Assembly (NCBI GenBank): GCA_022605405.1
Contig: JABYQQ010000009.1
Span: 1,302,001 to 1,366,000, forward strand
Direction of reading: 5' to 3'
Source: Earliella scabrosa
Lineage: Eukaryota; Basidiomycota; Agaricomycetes; Polyporales; Polyporaceae
Length of the DNA: 64,000 nt
Positions 22,887 to 35,463 of the stretch are shown here, one piece after another. The position numbers were made by a program, and so were the translations under genes. Position 1 is the stretch's first letter. Each line of letters opens with the position of its first letter. The notes under the pieces are model-generated. The model was not told where the DNA came from. It made no database searches and saw only the letters and a program-made list of their open reading frames with translations.

Positions 22887-24009
22887 ATGTCTCTCCCTCA
22901 GCCCGTGCCCCCCTCCTGGAAGGTCTGTGCTTGCGTTATGACCTTCGGTGTGTGCATATACTCACGCCTCGACGCGTACAGGACCTCGGAAAGTCGTCCA
23001 ACGACCTCCTTGGCAAGGACTTCCCCATCAGCGGTGTCAACCTTGAGGTGAAGACCGCGACACCCTCGAACGTCCTCTTCAAGGTCGGCGGTGTCCGCGA
23101 CACCAAGTCGACCCTCATTGCTGGCGATATCGAGGCCAAGTTCTTCAACAAGCCCCACGGCCTGACGTTCACCCAGACCTGGACGACGAGCAACATCCTC
23201 AAGACCCAGGTCGAGATTGACAACCAGATCGCCAAGGGTGTCAAGCTCGAGCTCGCGACCGCCCTCACCCCCGACACCGGTGCGAAGTCTGCGCTCTTCA
23301 CCACCACCTACAAGCAGCCCGGCCTCCACACCCGTGCGTTCCTTGACATCTTCAAGGTGCGTCAGTCGCGTTTTTGATGACGTGACATCGCGCGCTCACA
23401 TTTCTACTTGCCTTTCGACTCGTTTTGTGTCGTAACGTACTGTCTACGATATCTGCCACGTACGTCAGGGCCCTACCTTCACCGCTGATACCGTCATTGG
23501 CCGTGATGGCTTCCTCGTCGGAGCTGAGGCGTCGTACAACGTGACCGAGGGCAAGGTCACCAAGTACGCGACTGCGGTCGGCTACAGCGCGCCCGAGTAC
23601 GCTGTCGCCCTCCACGGTCTCGGCAACCTCAGCACGTTCGCCGCGAGTTACTACCACCGCGTCAACCCTGACGTCGAGGCGGGCGCCAAGGCCGTCTACG
23701 ACACCCGGGCATCCCCCAAGGGCAACGTCGCGCTCGAAGTCGGTGCTAAGGTCTACCTCGATGCTGCTGGCTTCTTCAAGGTGAAGATCAACAACACTGG
23801 TATCCTTGCTCTCGGTAAGTCATGTATCTTAAAGAAAGTAAGCCATGCTTGGATGTTGATATGACAATGTCTGTACAGGCTACACCCAGTCTCTCCGCCC
23901 CGGTGTTCGCGCTTCGTTCGGTCTTGCTCTCGACACTCAGAGGCTGAACGACGTCACGTCCGAGGCTGCTGCCCACAAGGTCGGCGCCAGCTTCACTTTC
24001 GACGGCTGA
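22887..24009 (+). CDS. POR1: Mitochondrial outer-membrane porin (VDAC)
   Basis: Beta-barrel channel for metabolites across the outer mitochondrial membrane. Exons: 22887-22922, 22982-23356, 23469-23814, 23879-24009; 295 residues, the usual size. Seen: N-terminal DLGKSSNDLLGKDFP, alternating hydrophobic/polar strands, YKQPGLHTRAFLDIFKGPTF, the eukaryotic porin signature region LGNLSTFAASYYHRVNPDVEAG, and a C-terminal barrel strand HKVGASFTFDG. The first exon encodes only 12 residues. No signal peptide, as expected for beta-signal targeting. Confidence 0.96.
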
Positions 24010-24334
24010 AAACTATGTCGCCACGCGACGAGGGGGGACACGGCACATCGGATGTATTCGTAGCTTCCATTACAATACAATTAATGCGCCCTTTCGTCAT
24101 CTGTTGGCCTGGATCCTCTTCAGAACGAGGATTCTGTTGTTACCCTCAAGAGTAGATTCCGACTGTGGGTATTGCTTCGTCCGGCGACCAAGTACGGAAA
24201 CCTGCGCCGCCGATTATGCCAGTGTTGCCCATCGCCGATCGGTCCTCAGCTTCTGAGGAAGTGCATAGATTCAAAGCTGAAACCGTTTCAACATGACAGC
24301 ATTGAATCCGGGTGGAAGGACACTGCGCAAGAGC
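24010..24334. other. Convergent 3' spacer
   Basis: A 325 bp spacer between the VDAC and DLH1 stops. Nothing recognised. Confidence 0.45.
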
Positions 24335-25188
24335 TCAAGGTTTCAAGTGCTTCTCGAACCAGCCCACAACCTGCTGCACCGCCTGGTCCCTCGCGTTCTT
24401 CTGGATCGGGTTCGACATGTCGCCACGTATCGTCCAACCATGCTCCACGCCCTCATACACCACGACCTGCACGTCTGCCAGCCCCCGCTTCTTCAAAATC
24501 TTCTCCGTCTCCTCCGCGCGGGCCTTGTTGTAGTAGTGGTCCCCTGCCGCCGCGGCGAGACTGAACGGCTTCTTCACGTTGTCGAGCTCAACCGGGTACT
24601 TGACCAACCCGGGATGGCAGGAGACCGACGCGTCGAACAGATGGTTTTCGGTGATCGCGTAGCGGCCGCCCCAGCAGAAGCCGACGAGGCCGAGCTTGGC
24701 GGAGGGGCGCGCGGCGCGCAGGGCGGAGGCGACGGCCGCGATCTTGGCCGACTGGCTCGAGGCGGCGTTGCGGAGGAGGAAGGGGACCATTATGAAGAGG
24801 GCCGCGGGGACGGCGATGTACCGCTGGAAGAGCGTGCGTGGGTACACGACGTCTCCTGCGGAGAGCGTCCATTGTGGGATCTCATATCCTGCGATTTGGT
24901 TTAACGAACGTAAGTGTCATCTTGCTTGCAGAGAAAGAGCAAGTACGCGGCGTGTGACGCACCATCGAAGAGGTCGAGCAGGACCACCCTGAAGCCGTGC
25001 GAGGCGTACTCGTCCGCGAGGAGACGGGTGTTGACGAACTTCCACCCAAATATGTCGACTGCGATGACGATGATTCGGTCCGAGTTCTCGTCGCCAACCA
25101 CATATGCGTCTAGGCCTCCAATTTTGATCTCGGTGCCTTGAGGCGTGCCGCTGTGGACAGTCCCGGTGACGCAGTTGGGGCAGCTCAT
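24335..25188 (-). CDS. Dienelactone hydrolase-like protein DLH1
   Basis: Alpha/beta hydrolase of the dienelactone hydrolase family, 259 residues. Exons: 25188-24963 and 24888-24335. Seen: MSCPNCVTGT start, VVGDENSDRIIVIAVDIFGW, nucleophile Cys in LVGFCWGGRYA (near residue 147), Asp in AAAAGDHYYN and His in GVEHGWTIRGD complete a Cys-Asp-His triad. The family opens lactone rings in aromatic catabolism, but many fungal members have other ester substrates, so the true substrate is open. It has a close paralogue (DLH2, 44911-45743) with the same intron position and an identical 226 nt first exon length. Confidence 0.92.
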
Positions 25189-25924
25189 TGGAAGAGAATT
25201 GCGGACGAGCCTGAGCGAGGTGTAAGGGCGTCGGGTTGATCCAATTGCATGGCTAGCACTCACTTGCTAGGATTATAAGTCTTGTAGTTATCACAGGTGT
25301 GCGCAACTTGCTGCAGCGCCCGACTTCTTGACTGCGGTGATGGATGATGGTCGCTGATGCTTGTCAACCAGCTGCAGAAGGTACGAGCGATCGGCTAGGA
25401 GGTCAGATCATTGTTAGTAGTGTATGCCCCTGTACGCCCTTGCGCCCGCCGCTCATCTCGTAATTTCAACACTACCATCCGATGTTCTCGGTATTCTCGA
25501 GTGCGATTGAATGGTGCATTCAATATTATTGAAGGATATCTGGTGCGTCATATGCGAGGATTCAAATTGCACGTGTGTTTAGCTATACATGCGTTCAAGC
25601 AAGTTGCTCACCCCAGCGGCTGCACTCGGCTGCACCACAAAATACGTACAGCCTTTCAGGTTTGACTCGGTTCCAGACATGGAAGACCACATACCATGGC
25701 AAGAAGCAAACTTAAGCTTCACGATATCACCAGTTCCGATGGTGACTTCAATTGAAGCTAGCGCTAGTACGCGCGTCGTCATAAGCGCTGATTTCAGCTT
25801 GACCTCTTACCACCGTCTGCCTCGTGCGATCGCGATGCTCGACAACCTTCAACGTGAGCACGGATATCTGCATGCAACTCTCAGTACAAGGCGAAATCTG
25901 ATGAATTAAGCATTGAAAGCTCCT
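25189..25924. other. Divergent promoter region, DLH1 and F-box gene
   Basis: A 736 bp spacer. Short open frames here have no recognisable domain. Confidence 0.45.
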
Positions 25925-27685
25925 ATGGCCCATCAAGCTCAACTTGACCGTGACGACGAATCCATGCACGATGTGCCACGGCACTCCCCAACGCCTGCGA
26001 GCCAGCATTGCCTATCTCTTTCAAACAGGGCAGCTCTCCTCCACATGTCTCGCACCGAGGTACAACGCTGGACTCTGTCAAAAATTGCGGAACATGAAGC
26101 ATGCATTCTCGCCTTGCGCTCGCTCCACAACAATACCGCGCCCATCCACACGTTGCCGACGGAGGTCCTAATGCTCGTCTTCTCGATGATCCGCGTCAAC
26201 AGGTTCACAGGCCTCAACCCACTACACGTCTGTCGCCGGTGGCGCGATGTCATCTACCTCACGCCCAAGTTCTGGGCCAACGTTCTAAGTTCGATGCCAT
26301 ACCACCACACAATCCGCCATGATGTCATGGCCGCCCTCCTACAGCGCTCTAACCCATGTCAACTCACCATCCGCGTCGTTCGCTGTAAGGCCCTCCTCGA
26401 CGACAGAATACCCTTGGCATCTCATCTCCACCGCATCTCCTCGTTGACGGTGTCGACCATGGACGTGGAGCAGTATCTGAAGCTATACCCGCTGCTGAAG
26501 CGTCGCTGCTGCCCCGTGTTAGGGACGCTAACTCTGTTTATATCGAGTATCGGCTGGGAGGAGGCCTTGATACGCCTACTGGATCTTGACGCCATGACAA
26601 ATGACGATCTTCCAAACCTCCGACGTCTCCAGATCCCGCGGGACTTCTTCGTATACAAGTTCGCCCTGTCGTCGTTGGTCGAGTTGGATCTCTCACATGA
26701 AGCGGTGAACATATACAACCCCCAGGCCTTTCTGGACGCTTTGCGACTATGCTCCTCCCTCCAGGTGCTGCGTTTGCATCAATGTCTTCCATCCGAAGCG
26801 TGGGAGCCCGCCGAAAGCGACGCACTACCATTGCCAACTCTCCGCATCCTGGATATCGCAGAGGACACCGCAGTACTCATCTCCAACTTCCTCCAACGCA
26901 TCTCTCTTCCTCCCACAGCTTTCCTCACTCTCTCGACGCTCCAGCGTGCGCTTTTCTCGGACGTTCTCCCCGAGGCGCACGTAAAGCGCGCCTTCCTCAA
27001 GGCCGACTGGCTTCGTCTCGACATCGACGACAAGATCACGCTGCACACATCCGCAGCCGACCGCCAGCAACTGTCGGTGCAAATGTCCCGGGGGACCGGA
27101 GACGGAGACGGCCTTGCGCGCGACCTCATCACGGACGCCTCTCGCCTCGTCACACCCTATACGCGGACCATAACTGCGCTCGAGCTCACCTACATCCCCA
27201 CACACCTCCTCTCGGGGAACAAGCTCGCGCCAGTGCTGCACGCCCTCCCCCACGTCACGTCCCTCACCCTACGCACTTTGCACCTACCTTCGAGCGCAGC
27301 CGACACCCTAGCAAGCGTCTTCTCCACGCTCACAGCGTGCGTCTCCGTGCCACCAGCGCGGCCCTCCCCCAAGTCGTCGTCCACGGCCGTCACGGTGCCG
27401 TGCCCGTCGCTGCGCGAGCTCACGGTCGTTCTGCAGTCGCCGCTGACGCTCCCGCCGGACGTCGCGGCCTCGCTGCTGGCCGTGCTGCTGAAGCGCAGGC
27501 AGGTGGTATGCGCGCGGGCGGGCGTGGGGTACACGCCCCTCGCGTTCGTGCTGCAGTACCAGTTACCTGCTCGGTGGCGGGTCGGGGAGGGGCTTTGTGG
27601 GGATGCTGGGACTATGCGGGACGCGCTGGCGAGGCATTTGGGTCCGTTGACGGAGAGCGTCCAGGTCCGTCTTGAGAACTCTTGA
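25925..27685 (+). CDS. F-box protein
   Basis: Single-exon gene, 586 residues. The F-box lies near residues 74-118: HTLPTEVLMLVFSMIRV, then LNPLHVCRRWRDVIYLTPKFW, the usual Skp1-binding arrangement with CRRWRD. An upstream coiled-coil stretch (TLSKIAEHEACILALRSLHN) precedes it, a layout typical of the very large Agaricomycete F-box family. The C-terminal part is leucine-rich and repeat-like and would present substrates to an SCF ubiquitin ligase. The upstream in-frame triplet at 25913 is TTG, so the first ATG at 25925 is taken. Target unknown. Confidence 0.9.
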   Translation: MAHQAQLDRDDESMHDVPRHSPTPASQHCLSLSNRAALLHMSRTEVQRWTLSKIAEHEACILALRSLHNNTAPIHTLPTEVLMLVFSMIRVNRFTGLNPLHVCRRWRDVIYLTPKFWANVLSSMPYHHTIRHDVMAALLQRSNPCQLTIRVVRCKALLDDRIPLASHLHRISSLTVSTMDVEQYLKLYPLLKRRCCPVLGTLTLFISSIGWEEALIRLLDLDAMTNDDLPNLRRLQIPRDFFVYKFALSSLVELDLSHEAVNIYNPQAFLDALRLCSSLQVLRLHQCLPSEAWEPAESDALPLPTLRILDIAEDTAVLISNFLQRISLPPTAFLTLSTLQRALFSDVLPEAHVKRAFLKADWLRLDIDDKITLHTSAADRQQLSVQMSRGTGDGDGLARDLITDASRLVTPYTRTITALELTYIPTHLLSGNKLAPVLHALPHVTSLTLRTLHLPSSAADTLASVFSTLTACVSVPPARPSPKSSSTAVTVPCPSLRELTVVLQSPLTLPPDVAASLLAVLLKRRQVVCARAGVGYTPLAFVLQYQLPARWRVGEGLCGDAGTMRDALARHLGPLTESVQVRLENS

Positions 27686-30600
27686 GAGCGGGCGGATGTT
27701 GGGGTTTTGTGCATGGCAGACTGGCGTGGGGGTTCTGGAGTCCTGGAGTCGATGGTGGGAAGTTGGTGTTGGTGTGTTGGACATGATGTTGGGTCATTTG
27801 GGGGCGCGCAGCGTTGGTACAGCGTGCCCGTCATGTACGGATGTACTTGTCTCTCCAGTCAAACCTTCCAATTGCAATATACTCACAAGTATCTCCAGGT
27901 TCTGTTCGCTTTGTCAGACAAAGTCGGTGTTCAGTTCGGCGATTGAGCGGGGCTTGCGTGAACCTGGAAGACTAGTCGGCCAACTTCGCGGTGCTGAGAA
28001 CGCCCGGAGGCGACAATTATCCGACTCGTCGGTGAGGACGACTCAGGGCGCCATGGTTATTTCTCGTACGGTGCGTCCTCCTCCCACGGACAGGCTGATT
28101 TCTGAACTCCGGCGGGCACTAGCAATTTTTCATTTACGCAATGGCTACGTACGAGGCACGTATTCACGTACTTAGACGCTACACATTCCGGAGGTGCCTT
28201 TGACCCGCGATCGTCGTGGAAGTCTTATAGGTGTACCGTACGGACGGTCTGTGCGGGTACTTGTTCACGACTGAGGGTACGACGCATGGACGCCCTTCCG
28301 GACGGTGGCGCGAGCTTCGAGGTTGGAACAGAAGGAGTGCAGGATTGCATCCGGGATCCAGGAAGGGCGATAGGGTTCCTGCAGCTGCGGCGGTCTGGTC
28401 CCTCGGGAGGTACTGCAGCTATCCGTGCTGGCAGTTGCAAAGTTCTGCAGGTATTTACAGCACGAGGCAATTTTGCTAGTTGACTCGGACCGTTTAGACG
28501 AGCCTACTGAATGCAAGACATTGATATTGGTGGCGAGTTCGGTGTCTCAAACCTTCAGTGGCGAGGTTATCTGACAGCGTTCAATTTCTTTGACGGGCTT
28601 AGAGTCCGAACGACTCGACAAGGCTCATGTGCATCATGCACATGATCGGTTCTCGGTATCGTCGATTGTGCCGGAGCCTCCGCTAGCGATCCTCGACGAC
28701 AAGCAAGCACGAACCCACAAAGTCACGTTTGACCAGATCTTGTGAGCAAGTTCAAGAAGGACGACATGGTGCCACCAACGGTGCCGTTGACCATCTTTGA
28801 CATCAGGTGAGAGAGTGCATACAACGGGGTCCATTTCGCGAACGACGCCACTTCAGGATACCATACTCCGCAGGGCCCTGTAGAATTCGAGTCCACGATG
28901 TCGGTCCCGGATCCTCCGCGAGGTACGTACCACTTCCGTTCTTCTCCTGGCGTCCATTGCTCCTTGCGGCACAACACTAGCCTGATCAGCCGCCTGCGGA
29001 CTCTGAGCTTGAGCGTGCAAGTCCGCTGGACGTCAATGCGTCGCAGTGTGGCTTGCAATTTAGCGAGGCCTGGGCGGCTGGTGTCTCTCATGACCCGGTC
29101 ACAGGGCGGTGTGCATGACACAACCTTTTAAGCTCTCGTTACTGCGCGTTGACGTCGATCGTCTCGAGGACGCGCCATGAGCTTATCGGGTCCTGTGCGT
29201 TGCGCGCTGCCAGACGCATCCTTCCAAGGTGCCTGCCAATATTGTCGTGCATGTGGGGAATTGCACGGAGAGCGTATGCATGAATCGACAAGCTTTATCC
29301 GGAGTTTGCAGTGAACGCTGCGACGTTGACGTCGTCACTGTCGGAATCGACGCTGGGCGCGGCTAGTCAATGGACCTTCCAGCGCCGACGCTGAAGTGTA
29401 TGAGCTAATGGGTCACGAAATAGAGATGGTCAGCGAGACGCCTTAGTACTCGGAGATAAGGACAGGACACAACTGAACTGAACTGGACTGAACGTTGACA
29501 ACTTCGCAGGCGGTGACCGGTGAGTATGTAATACATAGTCCGTCCTTCGTCAGCCGGTTAGCGCTGAGGATCCTGAGGACCGAGGTGATTCATGCCAATC
29601 CCGCGACAGCATGTCAGACCTTTCTGAGCTGGAAGACTGTCGCTCTCGCTTGCTTGGGAGTGCTCTTGGGTAATCGTGGAATGATTATGGCGTCGGTGGC
29701 TGGCCAGGGGTTTCGTGATTGGATTTTCAGGGAGGTTTGATGGGAGGAGGAACAAGTTCTGGACCCGGTCCATCGGGCACGCACTCGCAACGTGAGGCGC
29801 CCGAGATGGAATCTAGGGTACGAAGGACGTTTTGGGCAGGAAGATGTAAGAAACGGGTGAGAACGGCGAACGTGCAGAATGATGGTATTGCGACCGTGGT
29901 CGACGCGCGGTGGTCTCAGTCTGTGCACCGTCAGCGCCGTCAACGCCGTCAACGATAGCGAGCGGGCGCAGACGGGGGCGACGACGGGCGCTGACGGCGG
30001 GACGGCTGAGAGGAGTGTGAGAACGACCTGCCTGATGTGCGCGAGGGGGATTTAGGTTGGCGGGGGGCCGGGGGCAAGGATGATCCCAGCTCATCGATCC
30101 CACACCGTGACACCGCGACTCACCGTTCTGCTCCAGCCAGCATGGATTTTCTGCACGGGCCAGCCCTCCGTCCGTCCCGCCCAACAAAACCGCTCTCGCG
30201 GACGCTGCTCTTCTCTTCTCCACACCCCTCCCAGGGCCTGTCGCTGCCACAGTGCAGATCGACGTCGCAGTCGCACAACGCCGAATTTGACGACTCCTCC
30301 ATTGCCATTCACCGGAAAAGGTCGCTTGCCCTTGACGAATTCGAAGAGGCCAGCTGTGCCCCTGGAGACTCTGACCGGGAAGGCGGACTCGCGCACGAGA
30401 TACTCTGGGATCACTTCGGATTCATTCCCTGCTCGCAGGGGCTAGACGGCGAGGGATATAAGCAGCGGGTGAGTTCTCCGTGCTTTGTTCGCCGTGCGTA
30501 CGCATCAGGCCGTCGCCCTCCCTCGTGGAAGACACGAGTCTGCGCTGCTCTCTGCAGCCGCGGGCGATGCGCATGCCTTCCCTCCGTGTCCTCGTTCCGC

Positions 30601-30802
30601 GAGCGCCCCATCACTCCCTGCACGCGTTCCGCCCGTCTTTACGCGTTTAAACGCGAAGCCCTGCTCACACGTTCTGTCTTTTCAGTCCCCGTCCCCTGCT
30701 GTCTGCGCCCTCTCGCGAGAGCTCGCCCCATACGCTTCCGACCTCTACCGTCACCGCCGCTCGCGTACCTCCCACTTCCCCGACGCCTTCTCGCTCCCGA
30801 AC
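27686..30802. other. 3.1 kb with no recognisable gene
   Basis: Longest gene-free stretch in the window. Only short, domain-less open frames occur. Seen: a 9 bp inverted repeat at 28625-28643 (CATGTGCAT/ATGCACATG around one base), short GAACT repeats near 29474-29492, and a TATA-like TATAAG at 30457-30462, which could start a long 5' leader of the RA-PH gene. It may hold an unrecognised ncRNA, a decayed element, or simply a large regulatory region. Confidence 0.5.
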
Positions 30803-33800
30803 ATGGCCAAGAAGCGTCGATCCCTCTCCTCCATCCTTGTCCCTCCATTCATGCCCCATCCGTTACCTCCGGCGTCTCCTACTCCCTCTACATCCGCCTC
30901 GAGCTCGACCCTCGCTCCCTCTCCGCCCAGTCGCGCTCGCTCGCACACCATATCCTCCTCGGTCAGCACAAGCGACCTTGCCGCGATCGAGAACTCGTCT
31001 GACTGGCTCTCCTTCTACTCTGGCTACTCTGGCGCCACATCTCCGCGTTCTGAGATATCCTCGCTCGGCCCTGTGACTCCATCGCGCAACTCTCCCCCGC
31101 CAGACCTGCTCGACGAGGACCCGTTTGCCAATCTCTCTCCTGCGCCGTCCGTACGCGCATCACGCGCGACGTCCCCAGTACGTTCCGTCTTTGACGTCTT
31201 CTCTGAGGATGTACCGCGTCTGCCCCCAACACCTCTATCGCCGTTGGCGCAGAGTGCGTTGCAGCAGGACGAGGGTGACCCGGCACGCCGGGCGCGTAGT
31301 TTGCGAGGAGCCCGCTCTCTGAAGTCTCTCCGGGAACTACGGGACCACCCGTCTACTCCGCCGCCCTCGCCCATCGAAGCAACACGTCCACGCCCCGTCC
31401 GGAGGCCGAAGTCCTCCGGTCCTCCTCAGGTACGCCCTGCATACACGCGTCCTGCCTTCGCGCCGCGTCCCTCCCTGCCGTCCTTGAACACGCTTGCATC
31501 TACGAGCGTTCACGTACCGAAGGTATGTCATCGTTCTCGTAACTCATCTCCGCCCTGCGCAACGAGCGCGTCGGTATCCCCGGAGGGTGTGAGCGTAGTT
31601 ATGCTGACCGTCGCGATGTTTCGCAGGTGCGCAGGGGGCGGCCGGGCGCCCAGCTGCCGCTCGAGCCATGGGAAGACCAAGACTCTGCGGCGTCGACTGA
31701 CCTCTCAGCGCCTCCGTCACCCACGTACGCCCGGCATTTGTCGACGTCGCCCATGGCACGACGCAGACATCTCAGGCGTCCGACGCTGAGCATGATCAGG
31801 GACTCGCGGATGTATTTCGACGGAGACGGCGAAAATGCGGAGGACGCGGGGGTGGCCCCGGTGGAGGCGCCCGAGCCCGCGGAACCGCCCAGCCCCAGCG
31901 GCGCTTCGGGTTCTGTGCAAGACGCGGGGCCGCAAGCAGTCGAGGGTCCTTCTGCCGTGTCTTCTCCTTCGATTTCATTAGACCCGCAAACGGAAGGCCG
32001 TTATGCAAGCTGGGACGATCACGAGAAGGCTCCCACGCCTCCCCCAAAGTCTCCAAGCTTGGTGTCCCATGGCCGGTCGACGTCCGGGACCTCGACGACG
32101 TCCACCGTGCCCTCGCTCTCGTCCTCCTCCCCATCGTCCCCCGAGTCCGGCGCGACCGACCCCTTCCTCTCTTCGCGATCCCCTACACGTGCCCAGTCCC
32201 CAACACTTCCACGTTCACACCCCCATGTGCACCTGCCCGCTGATCACTCTGAACCCTCCGGATACTCGGATTTGTTCGCGCACCATCGGAACACACAGCT
32301 CTTGACTGAAGACCTGCTCGCGACTCTGGACTACAACTATTCCGAGGCGATCTCACATCTGGGCACGCCGGGGCGCTCGGGACTGTCGCCGTCCGCGCTC
32401 TTTCCCTCGGGAGAGTTTGAACCGGGTTCGTCCGCAGGGACGATCAAGAATGTCACCCGGGCTCGTGTGCCGTCGCAGGGGTGCGACGAGAATGGGACTG
32501 GGGACGGCCAGATAATCCGCGTCGCCTCTGGTTCCTCTGGCGAATCTCAGTGGAGCAGTGAATCGCACGACGTCCGCCACGGCCAGTCGGCCTTCCTGCA
32601 GGTCCCGCTCTCCCCGCTCTCCTCGACCGAGTTCCACACGTCCAGCTCTGAGGATGTCTCAGCGGAGAGCAGCACCTGCCCCTCTCCAGCCCTCTGCCTC
32701 TCACGCTCCTCGCGGTCGTCGTCGACCGTCTCGTCAGAGTACGACTTTGGCGAGGAGGACGACGTGTATTACTCCTACGACGTGGGCTCGTTCGGCGACC
32801 CGTTCGGCACGCCGTCAACCCCGCAACGCCGCCCCGTCTTCGGGTACGGCATCCCCTGGCCCTCGACGCACCGGACGAGCGGGAGCTCGGGCAGCTCTGG
32901 GGGCTCAGGCGGGAGCATGAACGACGTGCTGAACGACCTCGAGGACCTCGCGGAGGACTTGACGGAGCGGTTCTCGCTCTCGCTCGGCGCGCCGGATGAC
33001 TCCCACCCTGTGCGTCCCCCTTCATCCTCCTCGGGCGGTGGCGCCGGGGACGTGTTTGGCGGAGGCGAGCTCGCTGACGCTCCCGAGGGCGGTTACAGCA
33101 GCAGCGGCGCGAGACGGAGCGGCCGGCCGAGCGGCGGGTCAAGTCACGGTCAATACGCTGGCGGTTCCTCCAACGGTCTTAGCGGCGGCGGGCGCGGGTA
33201 CAGCGGTAATGGGGATGGGTATGGAGGGTACCGGAGAGGAGGCAGAGACGACGATGGAGACAGCGACGACGAGCGGAGGCGGCGCCCGCACCGTCTGCCC
33301 GTGCCGTCGCAGGCTGCCGCAGCGTCGACCTCGGAGTCGGAGTCGGATTCGGATTCGGATAGCGAGGACAGCGGCACGGACGACTATGGCGCGGATAGCC
33401 CGAACGTCGGCAGAAGGCGCGAGCGGCACGACACGACGCGCCCGGGCATGCACTCGCCCCTCCCCCCGCCATCGCCTGCGGCGGCGGACACGACCGACGA
33501 CGACGTCCCACTCGCACGGCAGATCCCTGGCGCGCTGAAGGCGCAGAAGACGATCCGGCGGCAGGTGCGCGACGAGCTGGACCAGAAGCGTGCGGAGCGG
33601 AGGGCACAGCGTGCCCAGCAGGCTTTCTTGCAGCCGCAGCAGGCCGACGGGCGTCCCAAGCGCACTTTGTCGTCCGCGGCGGACTCGGCCGTCCCCGCCC
33701 AGCAGAGCTCGCCGTCGAAACCGGTCGGCCGACCGCGGACGAAGACGCTCCCGAGCAACATGAACAGCCCGTTCTCCGCCGGAGACTTGACGAAGAAGCT

Positions 33801-35463
33801 GCTTGCCGTCCAAACCGGCTCGAGCCCGAGTGCGAGTATTCCACCGATGCCCGTATCTCCGCTGGCCCCGCTCTCGAAGCGGACCTCCATCGATGCCCAA
33901 GAGCCCTCCGCGTCGTTATCCCGCGGGCGGACGATCACGGCGGACCCGCAGATGTACGCGTCGGCTTCGCGTGGGCCCGTGCCCGACGCAGGCCGGACGC
34001 TGCGCCCCATGCGCTCGTTCCACCGCCCGCGAACTGGCGAGAGCGACCTTGCGCCGCCCCTGCCCATTTCGGACCGCTCCCCGTCGAGCGTGCAGCGCGC
34101 GGCGACGAGCGGGAGCCGACGACGCCCGGGTGGGGCTGAGGACATGCCAGCGTACCTCGCGCCGCTCGATCGTTCGCGCTCGGTCAAGTCGGACTCGTCG
34201 CGTCGGCCGAGCATGGAGCCACCAGCCCTGCCGCCTCCCCCGCCTCCGCCGATCCCGGTCTCGACGGCGGTGCGCGCGAACGAGGGCTTTGTGGTCACGT
34301 CGCGCAAGCGGTCTGCCACGACGACGTCTGGGCCGAACATATCTTCTGCGTCCGCTTCTGCGTCTGCATCGGCCGCGGCGACCCCAGCATCGACGTTCTC
34401 GCAGCCGGGCAAGGCGCTGAGCCAGGGCCAGAGCCAGATGTGGCAGCAGCGGGTGTTCATCGGGAACATGCAGCGCTTCTGCTTGGTCGAGATCGGCTCG
34501 GGGACGAGCGCGGGCGACGTGCTGAACATGGTCGACGGGCAGGGCGCGCTCGACCAGGGTGCGGGGAGCGGCGGGTGGATGCTGTGGGAGGTCTCGCAGG
34601 ACTTTGGCATGGGTGAGTCGGCCCGTTTGCTGCCCTATTTCGATCGGGAGCGCGAGGTGTGCTGACGTGCGGACTTTGCCTCGCAGAGCGTCCGATCCGG
34701 AACTTTGAGATGCTGAACGACGTGTGCGGCGCGTGGAACTCGGACAAGACGGTGAACCTGCTCGTGATCAAGAAGACGCTGCTCGCGCCGCTGCTGAGCT
34801 CGAAGGCGATGCCGTCGAGCTCGCCCGTGTGCAGCGGGTACGTGCAGTGGGAGCACAAGCGTGGAAAGTGGCAGAAGCGGTGGATGGAGCTCAGGGAGCA
34901 CAGTCTGTGGCTCTCCAAGCGCGATACGGTGCGTGTCTTCTGTGCCCTATCCACTCTACCGTGTTCTCTTACTCATGCTGATGTTTGGTGGCGTCACAGG
35001 GCAAGGACGCGACGTTCCTCTGTTCGCTGAACAACTTTGACGCGTACTACGTCACGCGCGTGCACAAGGCCCCCAAGCCGTACGTGTTCTCGGTCAAGTC
35101 GACCGACAGCCTGTCGTACTTTGAGAACACGTCGGACTACGTCCACGTCTTCTCGTGCGGGGAGTCGGAGGGCAAGAACTGGCTCGAGAAGATCCTCCTT
35201 GCTCGCGTACGTCCTCCCCTCTGTGGCCTTGTGCACTGCTGACACTCCGATCGCTACAGTCCTACGTGCTCTTCCAAGAGCGCAACATCGTCTCCGCCTC
35301 TGCCGCCGGCAGCGGCAGCGCCACCTCTTCTGCTCTGCAGCGTGCGGGGACGCGCAAACGCCCGACTCAACCCCTGGTGAACGTTGGCGCTCCCAAGTCC
35401 GAGATGGCCATGCTGCCGTCTGCCTTTGAGCCTGCCGCTGGATCCCTCCTCGCGCGCCGGTAA
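30803..35463 (+). CDS. RA-PH domain adaptor protein, large and mostly disordered
   Basis: Exons: 30803-31522, 31627-34612, 34687-34928, 35000-35206, 35260-35463; 1,452 residues. The first 1,150 or so residues are Ser/Pro/Gly-rich and probably disordered, with acidic, Ser-Asp and poly-Pro stretches. Near 1180-1280 is a Ras-association-like region (RVFIGNMQRFCLVEIGSGTS to LLVIKKTLLAP). Near 1285-1385 is a PH domain (SGYVQWEHKRGKWQKRWMEL, LSYFENTSDYVHVFSC, NWLEKILLAR). The tandem RA-PH unit resembles MRL/Grb7-type adaptors that link small GTPases and phosphoinositides to actin or polarity. That role is inference from architecture. The start ATG begins MAKKRRSLSS; a TATA-like box at 30457 would imply a leader of about 320 nt. 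Confidence 0.85.

Noticed and set aside
25589..25909. 106-codon open frame upstream of the F-box gene
   Set aside because: No recognisable domain and no link in frame to the F-box protein.
30037..30802. Upstream in-frame extension of the RA-PH protein
   Set aside because: Frame is open but composition is unlike the protein, and a TATA-like box lies inside it.
33384..34610. 408-codon open frame on the - strand
   Set aside because: Antisense to the large RA-PH exon; low complexity with no domain.
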